This document shows, in pieces, positions 7,983 to 17,397 of a DNA stretch of 64,000 nucleotides. Under the pieces are notes generated by a model, which was given only the letters and a program-made list of their open reading frames with translations, searched no databases and was not told the DNA's origin. How positions within the stretch are numbered: position 1 is the first letter of the stretch; each line of letters begins with the position of its first letter. This stretch comes from Methanomassiliicoccales archaeon PtaU1.Bin124. GTDB lineage: Archaea > Thermoplasmatota > Thermoplasmata > Methanomassiliicoccales > UBA472. The position numbers were made by a program, and so were the translations under genes. The stretch lies in the NCBI GenBank assembly GCA_002067865.1, contig MVRC01000013.1:1-64000 (forward strand). The letters run 5' to 3'.

Positions 7983-10900
7983 TCATTGGGCCGATCTGGG
8001 CCGCCGAAGTTCGACCGCGTGTTCATCGATCGGCAAGGTCATCATCCGCTCGGTGCACATGGACCTCACCCTCTTCCACAGATAGGCCGAGCGGTAGTTC
8101 TCCAGGTCGGCCGGGACGCTGTTCAGCAGGTTCCGCGAGCAGACCACCACCAATCGTTTCTTCGCCCTGCTGAATATGACGTTCGAGCGGTTCAGGTCGA
8201 GGATGAAATCGGCCGAGGCGGCGATGGCGTTCGGATCGGACTGGGTGCCAGATACGATCACGGTGTCGCACTCCCCTCCCTGCAGCCTCTCCACCGTATC
8301 GATCATGGCCACGACCTCCTCCGCGTCCTCCAGCTTCGTCCGCAGCAATGCCCTCTGGGCCCTGTGCGGCGTGATGACCGCCACGCTCTTCGTGTCCCTC
8401 GGTCCGACTGCGATGACATCGTGCACCAATGACGCCTCGAACTCGTTGCACTTCTTCGAGCCCTCCTCGTCGTGGAGGAGGAGGTACAGCCCGGGGCGGG
8501 ACCATATGGCGGCCAGGCCTTCAGCTGACCCGGACTCATCATCCCCATGGCCCCTTCCTTTCAGAACGACCCCCTCGGCCGCATAGATGGGGGAGACCAG
8601 TTCCCTCACCTCCGGACCGAGGCGATAGGTGTGCTGCAGGGCCGAGCGCCTCACCATCGTCGGTGAGATGGAGGGGTGCATGGCCAGGTCCCAGGCCACC
8701 TCGTAGCAGGAACGGAACGGCTCATAGCGGCAGGACTGCGGCCTCGATTCCGATCCCCAGTCGTGCGCCACTATGGGCGAGAGCTGCATATGGTCCCCGG
8801 AGAGCATGATCTCTGCGTCGTCCCCCAGCATCGTGGTCAATGCCAGGAAGTGGGGGAAGACCATCATGCTGGCCTCGTCGACTATCAGCGCGTGGGCGCT
8901 TAATGGCAGCATTCGGGTCCGCTCATGCTCCCTGGCAAGCTTCAGCAGCTGGTTCGTGGTGCCGACCATCAAGGCGGCGCCCGAGGCCAAAGCATCGTTC
9001 ATCGAGGCCAGAGAGCTATCACCATCCCTTGGGATGCGCACCACCCGGTATGGCCTCATCTTTCGCCCGGTGCTCTCCTCCACCGCCTGGGAGAACGGCT
9101 CGGCCGCGGATTCCAGGTCGTGGCATAGTTCGTCCGCGGCGGTATGGGTGTTCGCCCCAAGTATGAAAAGTGGGTTGGGTTCCTCCCTCGCCAGCAATCG
9201 GAGAAGGATGGCGACCGCCGTAGTGCTGGTCTTGCCGGTCCCGGGCGGACCGAGCAGCAGCTGCACCCTCGTCCTCAACCCGTCCAGGCAGGCCCTCCTC
9301 TGCTCCGGGTTCAACGCATGGCCGTTCAACTTGAGACGCTCGACCAGTTCTGCATATCGGCCGAAATCTATCTCCCTAGGCGGGATGTCCGGTCTTTCCG
9401 GTTCGAACCATTGATAGCACGGGTGGTCCGGGACCTTCTCCAAACGGTCCTCGACATTGCTGGACGGATAATCGGACCCGCTCTCGTCGATGGTGGCGAA
9501 ATCGAACACGATGCCCTCCTCCTTCGGCGAAACGGACAGCAGCTTGTAACGGTTGGACCTGTAGGTGGGGATGACGCTCATCTCCACGATGCCCCTCTTC
9601 ACGTCCATCCTCTGGACGTGGGCGGTGAGACCGTCCGATAGTATCTGCTTCAGGCTCTGCCCCTCGCGGGGGTCGGGGGAGCAGGGCGTGAGGCGAACGA
9701 ACGAATCCTCCCCCAGGTCCGCCCCTTCCTGGAAGATCGCGGGGTCGATGCCCATCCGGTCCAGGTCCAGTTCGGCCCGCAATAGGCCATCCCCCATGTG
9801 CTCCACCTTTCGCACCGGAACGCTCCTTCCGGACGAACAGCGGTCCAGCGGTGGCTGCAGCATGCCAGACAACCATTCCCCCCTCTTGATGTGATGGTCC
9901 AGGCGCAGGAAGTCGATCGAGGCCTGGCGGACGGAATCCCTTTCCAGCCGGAACGAGGCAAGGTGCTCCAGGTCCAGCGATGGCTTCGAGATCTGTTCGT
10001 TGCGGAACTGGACCCTCTCCTCCGCCCAGCGCAGGGCGTGGCAGCGGGAGGTCAGGAACAGCCGGAACAGGTCCGGGTCGGCCGCCTGGCGGAAGCGGAA
10101 CATGGCCCTGCGCAGGTTCGGCACCGGTTTTCCCTGCACCTCTGGCAAGATGCCCCACAGCGCATGCCAGTAAGGTGCCCTGATCTCATCATGGTGCCTG
10201 GTGCGTATCTCGAACTGGAAGCGGACGCCCTCTCCCTCCTTGCCTGACCAGGAACCGTCGGCGTTCATATACAATCCGGTCCTGAAGTCGAAGATGTCCT
10301 GCTCGAACACCCGGTCCAGCGCCACCTCCTTGCCCTTAAGTTCCCTGGTCCAGTGGAACGAGCGGCCATACCATTTCAGCGAGGTGGCGGCGATCAGGCT
10401 GTTGCTGGTCCACCCCATCGCATATCGTCCCGCGATCTCCTCCTGCAGCGGGGTGAAGATCAGCTGTTCGGTCGGCTGGCGGCACCCGAGCAGTTCGGTC
10501 AGGTGGTGCAACAGGCCGCCCTGGACCCTCTCGCACGCATCGACCAGCGTGTCCATCTCCTTCCTCGACCAGACGTAGAAATGCACCGGGGCGGCGTTCG
10601 TGGCGACCAGGCGGCGGATGGACGAGACGATCTCCGAAAACATCTCTGAGAGCAGCGCTCTTTCCAGATCGTCGTCCTTCGCAGGGTCCCCGGTCCACGC
10701 CGCCTCCCTCATGCGCACCACATCGAAGCCCTGGACCTTGCTCACCAGCTGGTCCTTCTCCTCCTCGATGCGTGGGGCGACCCGCCACTTCCCATCGGGG
10801 TTCTTCATGAACGGCGTACGCAGCCTGCCCTCGCTGGTGGTGATGTGCGCTGCCGCCGCCACCACCCGGTCCTCCAGGTAGTCGTGCTCGATCGCAAGGT

Positions 10901-11978
10901 AGACGCGCACCAGCCTACCAGCGTCGGAGCCATGGGCCGGCAGCTGTCCCCTGCCCGAATATGGCAATGAGATGATGGGATGCTCCCCCTCCGGAGCTTG
11001 TGGAAGCGTTGCCCTCCTGGCCTTGGCCCGGGCGATGAGCACCTCCACGCTGCCGTTGAAGCCCGGGGCATGATGGACCTGCCTGGCCCTGTCAGAGAAC
11101 GGGTCCAGGTCGGCCAGGCCGTCGATGTCCTCGATGCCAGCGGCCCGAAGCGCAGTAAGCATGGAGACGTCCAGACCAAGAAGTTCCAGTCTCCTCTGCC
11201 TGGCGCTCTCCGGGAGGCAGTGGGGGCAGAAGACGCAGCCATCGCACTTGGCCGACAGCTGATAGGGGAGAAGGTCGAGCTTGGTGGTGGAATAGGCGGT
11301 GTGCAACAGACCTCCCTGGCACAGCATATGGGCCAGGTCCTCCCTTTCAGTGGAGAGGTCCAGCGGGCGCAGCGACATGGGGTCCTGTCCCTTGCCCTCC
11401 TCGCTCAGCCGGGCTACGACCTCCTCCAGCCCTGCCTCCAGCACTGGGATCATGCTGAGAGATGTGCCGCCATCCCTCAGCTTCTGTCTGATCAATACCG
11501 AGTACGCCGCAAGTTGCATGCGATGATAGGTCCGGTCCTTCCTGCTGGCCTTGCACTCCACGATCCTCATCCGGGCCGCGGTGCCATCCCAGTGCAGGAC
11601 CACGAAGTCCATGCGGCCATGGAGATGGAACACACCTACTGGACCGTCGATCTCCACCTCCCGGGCGAAGGCCTTCTGGCCGGTCGGAAGCATGGAAAGC
11701 GCCTGGCACAGCTCGCTCCAGGTCATCTGGTCGGCCCCGCTGGCGGCCTTCAGTTCCATGAAGCCCTGGGTTCGCAGCATCTCGGCCCATTCGTCCTCCC
11801 TCTTCCTTCCGGACTCTTGCAGAACAGGGTCCAGTGAGGCGCGCAGCGTGGGGAAGAACGGCAGGTCCATGGCCACCTCCTTCTCGTTCAGGCCGAGCTT
11901 GAAGCGGCGCAGGCAGGAGTCTCTCTGAATGAACTCGCCTATGTCATTGACGAAGATATGGGGCGTGCCATCCATCAA
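7983..11978 (-). CDS. RecB-like nuclease fused to a UPF1/Dna2-type SF1 helicase
   Basis: The 1331-residue protein starts with a PD-(D/E)XK nuclease: RMDFVV followed by IVECKAS (about residue 141) and a QLAAYS motif. A cysteine group CDGCVFCPHC (about 245-254) resembles the Fe-S or zinc cluster of Dna2/Cas4-like nucleases. A middle region of about 500 residues of unclear fold follows. The helicase core has Walker A GPPGTGKTS near residue 910, Walker B IVDEAS near 1032, HTYRLGPE, and the late motifs VERLQGGECDTVIVS and NVIFSRAKKRLVVV. It probably unwinds and trims DNA in repair or replication; it also resembles large standalone genes found with defence loci. No partner gene is adjacent. Confidence 0.88.
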   Translation of the reverse strand: MMDGTPHIFVNDIGEFIQRDSCLRRFKLGLNEKEVAMDLPFFPTLRASLDPVLQESGRKREDEWAEMLRTQGFMELKAASGADQMTWSELCQALSMLPTGQKAFAREVEIDGPVGVFHLHGRMDFVVLHWDGTAARMRIVECKASRKDRTYHRMQLAAYSVLIRQKLRDGGTSLSMIPVLEAGLEEVVARLSEEGKGQDPMSLRPLDLSTEREDLAHMLCQGGLLHTAYSTTKLDLLPYQLSAKCDGCVFCPHCLPESARQRRLELLGLDVSMLTALRAAGIEDIDGLADLDPFSDRARQVHHAPGFNGSVEVLIARAKARRATLPQAPEGEHPIISLPYSGRGQLPAHGSDAGRLVRVYLAIEHDYLEDRVVAAAAHITTSEGRLRTPFMKNPDGKWRVAPRIEEEKDQLVSKVQGFDVVRMREAAWTGDPAKDDDLERALLSEMFSEIVSSIRRLVATNAAPVHFYVWSRKEMDTLVDACERVQGGLLHHLTELLGCRQPTEQLIFTPLQEEIAGRYAMGWTSNSLIAATSLKWYGRSFHWTRELKGKEVALDRVFEQDIFDFRTGLYMNADGSWSGKEGEGVRFQFEIRTRHHDEIRAPYWHALWGILPEVQGKPVPNLRRAMFRFRQAADPDLFRLFLTSRCHALRWAEERVQFRNEQISKPSLDLEHLASFRLERDSVRQASIDFLRLDHHIKRGEWLSGMLQPPLDRCSSGRSVPVRKVEHMGDGLLRAELDLDRMGIDPAIFQEGADLGEDSFVRLTPCSPDPREGQSLKQILSDGLTAHVQRMDVKRGIVEMSVIPTYRSNRYKLLSVSPKEEGIVFDFATIDESGSDYPSSNVEDRLEKVPDHPCYQWFEPERPDIPPREIDFGRYAELVERLKLNGHALNPEQRRACLDGLRTRVQLLLGPPGTGKTSTTAVAILLRLLAREEPNPLFILGANTHTAADELCHDLESAAEPFSQAVEESTGRKMRPYRVVRIPRDGDSSLASMNDALASGAALMVGTTNQLLKLAREHERTRMLPLSAHALIVDEASMMVFPHFLALTTMLGDDAEIMLSGDHMQLSPIVAHDWGSESRPQSCRYEPFRSCYEVAWDLAMHPSISPTMVRRSALQHTYRLGPEVRELVSPIYAAEGVVLKGRGHGDDESGSAEGLAAIWSRPGLYLLLHDEEGSKKCNEFEASLVHDVIAVGPRDTKSVAVITPHRAQRALLRTKLEDAEEVVAMIDTVERLQGGECDTVIVSGTQSDPNAIAASADFILDLNRSNVIFSRAKKRLVVVCSRNLLNSVPADLENYRSAYLWKRVRSMCTERMMTLPIDEHAVELRRPRSAQ

Positions 11979-12093
11979 CCCCTGGAAGACCAGGGCGAAT
12001 ATTACACGTTTGCGCTGGATAGCATGCGATCAGTAAATCATCCCATGGATGTCCCGAGAACAAGGCGAAGCAACATCTGGATGAGGTTTCGTT

Positions 12094-12291
12094 CTAGTAT
12101 GTCCGCCATGCCGTTGCATAGATAAAGCCCATGATGACGAGGCAGGGCCCGATCACGATGCTGATCAATAGCATCGTCCAGAACAGACTAGATAAACTTC
12201 CAGTCGAAACACCAAAGATCATCATCAGAACGAATGCGACCAGATCGATCAATATAGCATATCTGGCATATTCCTTGATGGATGTGTCCAT
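12094..12291 (-). CDS. Small two-helix membrane protein
   Basis: The 65 residues are nearly all two transmembrane segments (YAILIDLVAFVLMMIFGV and MLLISIVIGPCLVIMGF) with a short loop. A GGGGGAAAGC stretch just upstream of the ATG can serve as ribosome binding site. No family is recognised. Confidence 0.5.
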   Translation of the reverse strand: MDTSIKEYARYAILIDLVAFVLMMIFGVSTGSLSSLFWTMLLISIVIGPCLVIMGFIYATAWRTY

Positions 12292-12413
12292 CCCGCTTTC
12301 CCCCGGTCATCAGACCTCTCCTGAGGGATAAAACATGCGTCGTCTATGAAGAAGCAGATAATCACGGAAAGAAAATCCATTGAGGACGAGCTCGCCCTCG
12401 ACCGATGCATAGA

Positions 12414-12421
12414 TTTATATT
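12414..12421 (+). promoter_or_regulatory. ftsZ TATA box
   Basis: TTTATATT lies 33-40 bp before the ftsZ ATG, at the distance expected for an archaeal TATA box with a leader of roughly 10-15 nt. Confidence 0.6.
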
Positions 12422-12453
12422 CTCAGTAACCAAAGTAATTCACGGGATGCACT

Positions 12454-13542
12454 ATGCCTAGCACTTTGGTAAAGGACGCTTTAGGGAGCAATGGCAGCCC
12501 TGGCATCCCTCCGTCTCAGCCGGCGGGAGGATCCCAGGTGGACGATGAGATCAAGCGGTTCGCTGACCAGGTGGCCGTGTCCATCAAGGTCATCGGCTGC
12601 GGGGGCGGTGGATGCAACACCGTGAACCGCTGCGTGGACGCCGGGATCGCCGGGGCGGAACTATGCGCCATCAACACCGACGCAAAACATCTTTTGACGA
12701 TCAAATCACCCACTCGCATCCTGATCGGCAGGAACCAGACCCGGGGCATGGGGGCCGGGGCCATACCCCGCATAGGGGAGCAGGCCGCCATGGAGAACGC
12801 CCGGGAGATCAGGCAATGTCTCACCGGGGCGAGCATGGTGTTCGTAACTGCCGGAATGGGGGGCGGCACGGGCACCGGCTCGGCCCATTACGTGGCCGAG
12901 ATCGCCAAGAAGCAGCTGATGGCGCTGACCATCGGCGTCGTCACGATGCCGTTCAAGGCGGAGGGAACCATCCGCATGGAGAATGCGCTCACCGGGCTGA
13001 AGCAGCTCAGGAACGTCTGCGACACGACCATAGTCATCAGCAACGACAAGCTGCTGGAGCTGGTGCCGAAGCTGCCGGTCGAGGCGGCCTTCAAGGTCGC
13101 CGACGAGGTGCTGATGCAGACCATCAAGGGGCTCACCGAGATCATCACCAAGCCCGGACTGGTCAATCTCGACTACTCTGACATCAAGACCATCATGGAC
13201 GAGGGAGGGGTGGCCTTCGTGGGCATGGGCGAATCGGCCGAGGAGGGCGACAGGGTGGACCTGGCCGTCAACGAGGCGTTGCATTCGCCGCTGCTGGGGG
13301 ACATTGACATGAGCGGCTCCAGAGGGGTCCTGATCCGCGTCACCGGCGGACCGGACATGACCGTCGGAGAGGCCCAGAAGGCCGCGGCCATCGTGTCGAA
13401 GGCCGTCAACCAGAAGGCCCGCATCATCTGGGGCTGCAGCATCGAGCCGGAGATGGAGAAGACCATCAAGGTGCTGCTCATCATGACCGGGGCGCGGTCG
13501 TCCTCGATGTTGGCCGGTGAGAAGCAAACGCTGTTCGCCTGA
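12454..13542 (+). CDS. ftsZ: Cell division protein FtsZ
   Basis: This is a tubulin-like GTPase of 362 residues. It has the N-terminal nucleotide-binding motif IGCGGGGCNTVNR (about 48-60), the tubulin signature GMGGGTGTGS (about 133-142), and FKAEG followed by the LISNDKL-type segment VISNDKLLEL. It forms the division ring. An unusual 30-residue Gly/Pro/Ser-rich N-terminal tail precedes the core, and the C-terminus ends soon after the core with only a short tail. Monocistronic, with its own TATA box and oligo-T terminator. Confidence 0.96.
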   Translation: MPSTLVKDALGSNGSPGIPPSQPAGGSQVDDEIKRFADQVAVSIKVIGCGGGGCNTVNRCVDAGIAGAELCAINTDAKHLLTIKSPTRILIGRNQTRGMGAGAIPRIGEQAAMENAREIRQCLTGASMVFVTAGMGGGTGTGSAHYVAEIAKKQLMALTIGVVTMPFKAEGTIRMENALTGLKQLRNVCDTTIVISNDKLLELVPKLPVEAAFKVADEVLMQTIKGLTEIITKPGLVNLDYSDIKTIMDEGGVAFVGMGESAEEGDRVDLAVNEALHSPLLGDIDMSGSRGVLIRVTGGPDMTVGEAQKAAAIVSKAVNQKARIIWGCSIEPEMEKTIKVLLIMTGARSSSMLAGEKQTLFA

Positions 13543-13578
13543 CGATAACGACTCCCCAATGCGATCTGCGGATCTGGA

Positions 13579-13602
13579 TTTTTTACAGGTCCGCCATTTT
13601 TT
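13579..13602 (+). terminator. Oligo-T terminator after ftsZ
   Basis: Two T6 runs (13579-13584 and 13597-13602) follow the ftsZ stop within 60 bp, the form archaeal RNA polymerase uses to terminate. The second overlaps the convergent flippase stop codon. Confidence 0.6.
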
Positions 13603-14875
13603 AATAAGTGGCCGAGGTGCGGAACTTCAGCTCCATGTAGAGCCAGGAGAAGACACAGATGGCCATGCTGGTGGCCAACATGTCGTAGGCGATGTCCATC
13701 GGGGTGGAATGGTAAAGTGTGATCAGGACGAACTGCACCACCGTCAGCGCGATGAGCACGGAGATGTACTGCCGGCGGTTCGTGGCCAATCCATAGTTCA
13801 TGAACAAGCTGGCCAGTCCGAAGAACATCATCGAGACGCCGAGTATCTGCAGCGGGCCGGCGGCGTCGGCATACTTGTTGCTGGTGAGCAATGTGAGCAC
13901 GAAGTTCGGCGCGAGCAGAAAGACCAATGCCGCCACGCCGGTAAGGCCCAGACAGTACAGTATGGAACGCCGCATGATTCGAACCGTATCTTCCCTCTTC
14001 GTATGCGCCTCGCTGATCTTGGGGAACATGACCGTCCCGATGGCACCAGGAAGCACGAGGATGATCTTGCCCAGGGTGGAGGCGGTAGAATAGATACCCG
14101 CCTGGGTCTTGTCCAGGTAGTGGTTGGCCAGGAAGATGTCCACATTGGTCAGGATGGCGTAGCAGACGACCGCCGCCGTCACTGGGATCAGATATACCAG
14201 GATCGACGTGGAATCGCTCTTTTCGATCGGCTCTCCCTTCTTGGAAAGATAATCGCGAACCCCGAGGATGACGACCATCAACCCCCAGCTCATCCCGATG
14301 ACCACGCCTCCCATGGCCCCGGCGACCCCGAAACCCGCCACGACCAACAAGATACCGAACAGCAGCTTTCCCACCGGCCACAGCGTGTTCAGCGATAGGA
14401 TGTTGAAGCGCTGCAGCCCCTGCCCGGTACCGAAACCGACCGCCGTCATCATGTAGACGATGATGCCGACCATCATGACGTACAGCGGCAGATCGGAGGT
14501 GAGGGAAAGGTAGTCGACGATCCAAGGCGTCATGAGGAACAGGACCAGGACCATGACCCCGCTGATGGCCAGGGATATCCACATGGACCTTCTCATCAGC
14601 CAGGAGATCTGCGCCTTCCTCCCTTCGGCCACGAACTTGGACGTGTACCGAAGCAACATGGTGGCGACCGTCTGGTTCGGCACGGAAACGATGTAGAACA
14701 GTGAAAGGACCGCAGCCAACTCGGAGTAATGCTCCACCGTCAGCGAGTTCATCATGAAGACCTGGTAGATGTAATTGCAGGCCCCCCCGATGACCGTGAC
14801 CATGAAGAGTATGAGCGCCGGCTTGGCGAAGCTGTGGAACCTCTCGCTAGAGGACAACGGAGGGTCATCCATCAA
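13601..14875 (-). CDS. Polysaccharide/lipid-linked oligosaccharide flippase (Wzx/MATE-like)
   Basis: The 424 residues carry about 12 evenly spaced hydrophobic helices. The N-terminus (ILFMVTVIGGACNYIYQVFM, then a Leu-Thr-rich loop and FYIVSVPNQTVATMLLRYTS) has the pattern of polysaccharide-export flippases of the MVF/MATE superfamily. LPGAIGTVMFPKISEA is a further family-like segment. It would move lipid-linked sugars across the membrane. Glycosyltransferases at 16316 and 17398 lie nearby, which supports a role in N-glycan or surface polysaccharide assembly. The substrate is not deducible. Confidence 0.85.
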   Translation of the reverse strand: MMDDPPLSSSERFHSFAKPALILFMVTVIGGACNYIYQVFMMNSLTVEHYSELAAVLSLFYIVSVPNQTVATMLLRYTSKFVAEGRKAQISWLMRRSMWISLAISGVMVLVLFLMTPWIVDYLSLTSDLPLYVMMVGIIVYMMTAVGFGTGQGLQRFNILSLNTLWPVGKLLFGILLVVAGFGVAGAMGGVVIGMSWGLMVVILGVRDYLSKKGEPIEKSDSTSILVYLIPVTAAVVCYAILTNVDIFLANHYLDKTQAGIYSTASTLGKIILVLPGAIGTVMFPKISEAHTKREDTVRIMRRSILYCLGLTGVAALVFLLAPNFVLTLLTSNKYADAAGPLQILGVSMMFFGLASLFMNYGLATNRRQYISVLIALTVVQFVLITLYHSTPMDIAYDMLATSMAICVFSWLYMELKFRTSATY

Positions 14876-14994
14876 AGCGATTATAAATTTTTCAATGTCG
14901 AGAATAATTTTTAGAGCCGTGGCCTGGGAGCGAAAAAAAACTCACCCAAAAATATTTCTGCCTCGCTCCGGATGACTAGCTGGGGGGATAGGAG

Positions 14995-16278
14995 ATGCGC
15001 AAGTGGAGTTGGCGGCCTGCCAACGTCATCCTGGTCGTGATCCTCGTGGTCTCGCTGATAGCTTGCGCCTTCCTCGCTTCGCACCAGATAACCACCGGGG
15101 GCATCCAGGCCAAGTACACCTTCTCCGACGCGGAGGTGGGCACGACGGATGACAACACCTACCGGGTACTGGCCGCGGACGATAACGGCACGGTCTACAT
15201 CAGCGAGGCGCTGGCCACATGGGTGCCGCCTGCACAGAGGGCCTGCCTCATCTCCCTGGACGTGAACGGGGATGCCCGATGGAGGATCGGCACCAATGTC
15301 ATGCTGCAGGAGCTGACCATAGGGTGCGACGGCAATCTGTACTGCGTGGACCTGACGAACTCATCTGACTGGCAGTCAGAGACCTTGGTGTTCAACAACC
15401 TGACCGCGTACGATGTCCATGGCCATAGATTGTGGAACTACATTTCGAACGGCTCATTGTCCATCTGGGGCGTCTTCCCCGACGGCACCATGATCGTGGA
15501 AAGGAACGGCTCAATGCTCATGGGGATAAGGAACGGGACGGTCCTTTGGGAGAGAGGCCTGGTCGATTATCCATTCACATTCCTGGACCATTCCGTGTTC
15601 CTCAATGACACCATGGTCGTGCTGTCCTACGATGACGACCAGAGCAGCGCCCTCGCCCTGAACGAGGACGGCGAGGTGGTATGGTCCGTGCCGCTCGGCT
15701 CCAGGCCATATTTCGTCTCGTCCATGTGCGGCAACATAACCTATGAGATGTTCGAGGAATGGAGCGGGAGCACGGCGGTCACATGCGTCGTGGCATTGAA
15801 CATCACCGACGGTTCGCTGCTATGGGAGACGATACTGGACCAACATGAGGCCATGCAGCCGGGCCTCAATTACACCGGCAGCGTGGCCTATGTCGATGGC
15901 AAGGGCGTGGTCTACGCCCATCATAACGGCACACTGTACGCACTGGCCTCGAACGGGGAGCTGCTGTGGAAGAAGGTGTCCGTGCAGACCCCGAGGGCGG
16001 CGTTCGAAACGGGCGGCGTTCTGGTCGGGAACGAGACCATACTGAAGAGGATCGATCCGGAAGGGAATGTGATCTGGCAGTACGTCTCCGAGAGGCCGCT
16101 CCCGGACCAGTCCATAGCGGTCGGCAAGGACGTCGTTTACGTGGCCGGGGGGAACAAGATGATGGCATTGTCGCAGTTCACGATCTCCGGCGACATCAGC
16201 CTCATCCTGGTCATCATCTCGTTCGACATCCTGGCCATCATCTCATATATCATCTGGCACAAACCGGTAAAAACGTAA
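14995..16278 (+). CDS. Membrane-anchored PQQ-like beta-propeller protein
   Basis: The 427 residues begin with a signal anchor (VILVVILVVSLIACAFLAS). Repeated beta-propeller blades follow with the pattern GxLxWxxxxxxxP (for example DVNGDARWRIG, NEDGEVVWSVPLG, ASNGELLWKKV, DPEGNVIWQYV), which resemble PQQ_2 repeats. Many NxS/T sequons fit an extracytoplasmic, N-glycosylated face. A C-terminal helix (LILVIISFDILAIISYIIW) provides a second anchor. No catalytic residues are recognised. The ATG has a strong GGGGGGATAGGAG upstream. It lies among glycan genes. Confidence 0.75.
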   Translation: MRKWSWRPANVILVVILVVSLIACAFLASHQITTGGIQAKYTFSDAEVGTTDDNTYRVLAADDNGTVYISEALATWVPPAQRACLISLDVNGDARWRIGTNVMLQELTIGCDGNLYCVDLTNSSDWQSETLVFNNLTAYDVHGHRLWNYISNGSLSIWGVFPDGTMIVERNGSMLMGIRNGTVLWERGLVDYPFTFLDHSVFLNDTMVVLSYDDDQSSALALNEDGEVVWSVPLGSRPYFVSSMCGNITYEMFEEWSGSTAVTCVVALNITDGSLLWETILDQHEAMQPGLNYTGSVAYVDGKGVVYAHHNGTLYALASNGELLWKKVSVQTPRAAFETGGVLVGNETILKRIDPEGNVIWQYVSERPLPDQSIAVGKDVVYVAGGNKMMALSQFTISGDISLILVIISFDILAIISYIIWHKPVKT

Positions 16279-16315
16279 ATATGCTGCAACCGATTCGTTC
16301 GCCGGGCAGCTGTCA

Positions 16316-17377
16316 ATGCACGTGGTTATTCTGGTCAGGACCTTTCCTCACGAGATCAGGAACGGTTTCGATGCATATGCTGGCAGCCTGATCAAGGAGT
16401 ACCAGAAGGAAGGTCTGGACTTCGAGGTGAGGACGGCCAAGGACGAGAGGTTCGTGGACGACCCCAAGCTCTCCCCGATCTTCTACGACCTCATCTACCC
16501 CATGCTGGGGATGCTGAGGAGGAGGAAGGACCGGCCGGTCTTCCACGCCATCTCTGAGTCGCAGGGGCTGGTCTTTCCATTCGTCCAAGGAAAGAAGGTG
16601 GTCACGGTCCATCACATCAATCCGCTGCATCTGAAGCTGCGGGACCTCTACCGGCCGAGCACCTGGTACGCTCTGTTCTGGCGCTACTGCACGGACGTGG
16701 CCATAGCCCATGCCGACCAGGTCATCTGCATCTCCGAGCAGACGAAGAAAGAATTGATTGATTTATATAAAATAGAAGAAGATAAAATATCCGTCGTCTC
16801 CCAGGCCGTGGCCGACAAGTTCGTGGAGATGCCATCGCTGCGCAAGGGAAGGGTGGTCGGCTACATCGGCCCCTTCACTACCAGGAAGAACATCCCAGCG
16901 CTGTTCCAGGCGTTCAAGCGGCTTCATGCCATGGAGGACATGAGGGACGTCCGGTTGAAGATCTGCGGCAGCGGCCCCAGCGGGTCGGTAGAGGAGGGCA
17001 TGGCCGATCCGGAGCTCGCAGGGAGCATCGATTTCCGGGGAGAGGTATCGGAGCAGAGGATCGTGGCGGAATACAACGAGCTGGCGGCGCTCCTGTATCC
17101 ATCGATGCACGAGGGGTTCGGACTGGGCATATTGGAGGCGCAGCGGTGCGGCGTGCCGGTGTTCATACTGCGGGATGCGAAGATACCGGCGGAGGTCGCC
17201 AAGCATGCCATCAGATGCGATTCACCGGACGATATGGCCGTCAAGGTCGCCTTGCTGTTGAGAGGTCATCTTCCTTACGACAGGAAGGCCGCCATGGACC
17301 ACGCCAGCACATTCTCGGAAAGCGCCAGGGCGAAACGCACGATCGCCATCTATGAGAGCGTCGATAAGGGCCCGTAG
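16316..17377 (+). CDS. Glycosyltransferase family 4 (GT-B)
   Basis: The 353-residue protein has a GT-B arrangement: an N-terminal acceptor domain (VVILVRTFPHEIRNGF), linker VICISEQTKKELIDLY, then a nucleotide-sugar domain with VGYIGPFTTRKNIPALFQAF and the EX7E-type motif in PSMHEGFGLGILEAQRCGVPV. It would add a sugar to a lipid- or glycan-linked acceptor at the cytoplasmic face of the membrane. The short stretch 16748-16790 is far richer in AT than the rest of the gene. It starts 38 bp after the beta-propeller gene and is convergent with the next glycosyltransferase. Confidence 0.88.
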   Translation: MHVVILVRTFPHEIRNGFDAYAGSLIKEYQKEGLDFEVRTAKDERFVDDPKLSPIFYDLIYPMLGMLRRRKDRPVFHAISESQGLVFPFVQGKKVVTVHHINPLHLKLRDLYRPSTWYALFWRYCTDVAIAHADQVICISEQTKKELIDLYKIEEDKISVVSQAVADKFVEMPSLRKGRVVGYIGPFTTRKNIPALFQAFKRLHAMEDMRDVRLKICGSGPSGSVEEGMADPELAGSIDFRGEVSEQRIVAEYNELAALLYPSMHEGFGLGILEAQRCGVPVFILRDAKIPAEVAKHAIRCDSPDDMAVKVALLLRGHLPYDRKAAMDHASTFSESARAKRTIAIYESVDKGP

Positions 17378-17397
17378 GCACGATTCTGGAAAAGCGC

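Noticed and set aside
13173-14582. Long antisense open frame of 469 codons over ftsZ and the flippase gene
   Set aside because: It is a GC-rich shadow: low-complexity His/Arg/Gly composition, no ribosome binding site, and it covers two clear genes on the other frames.
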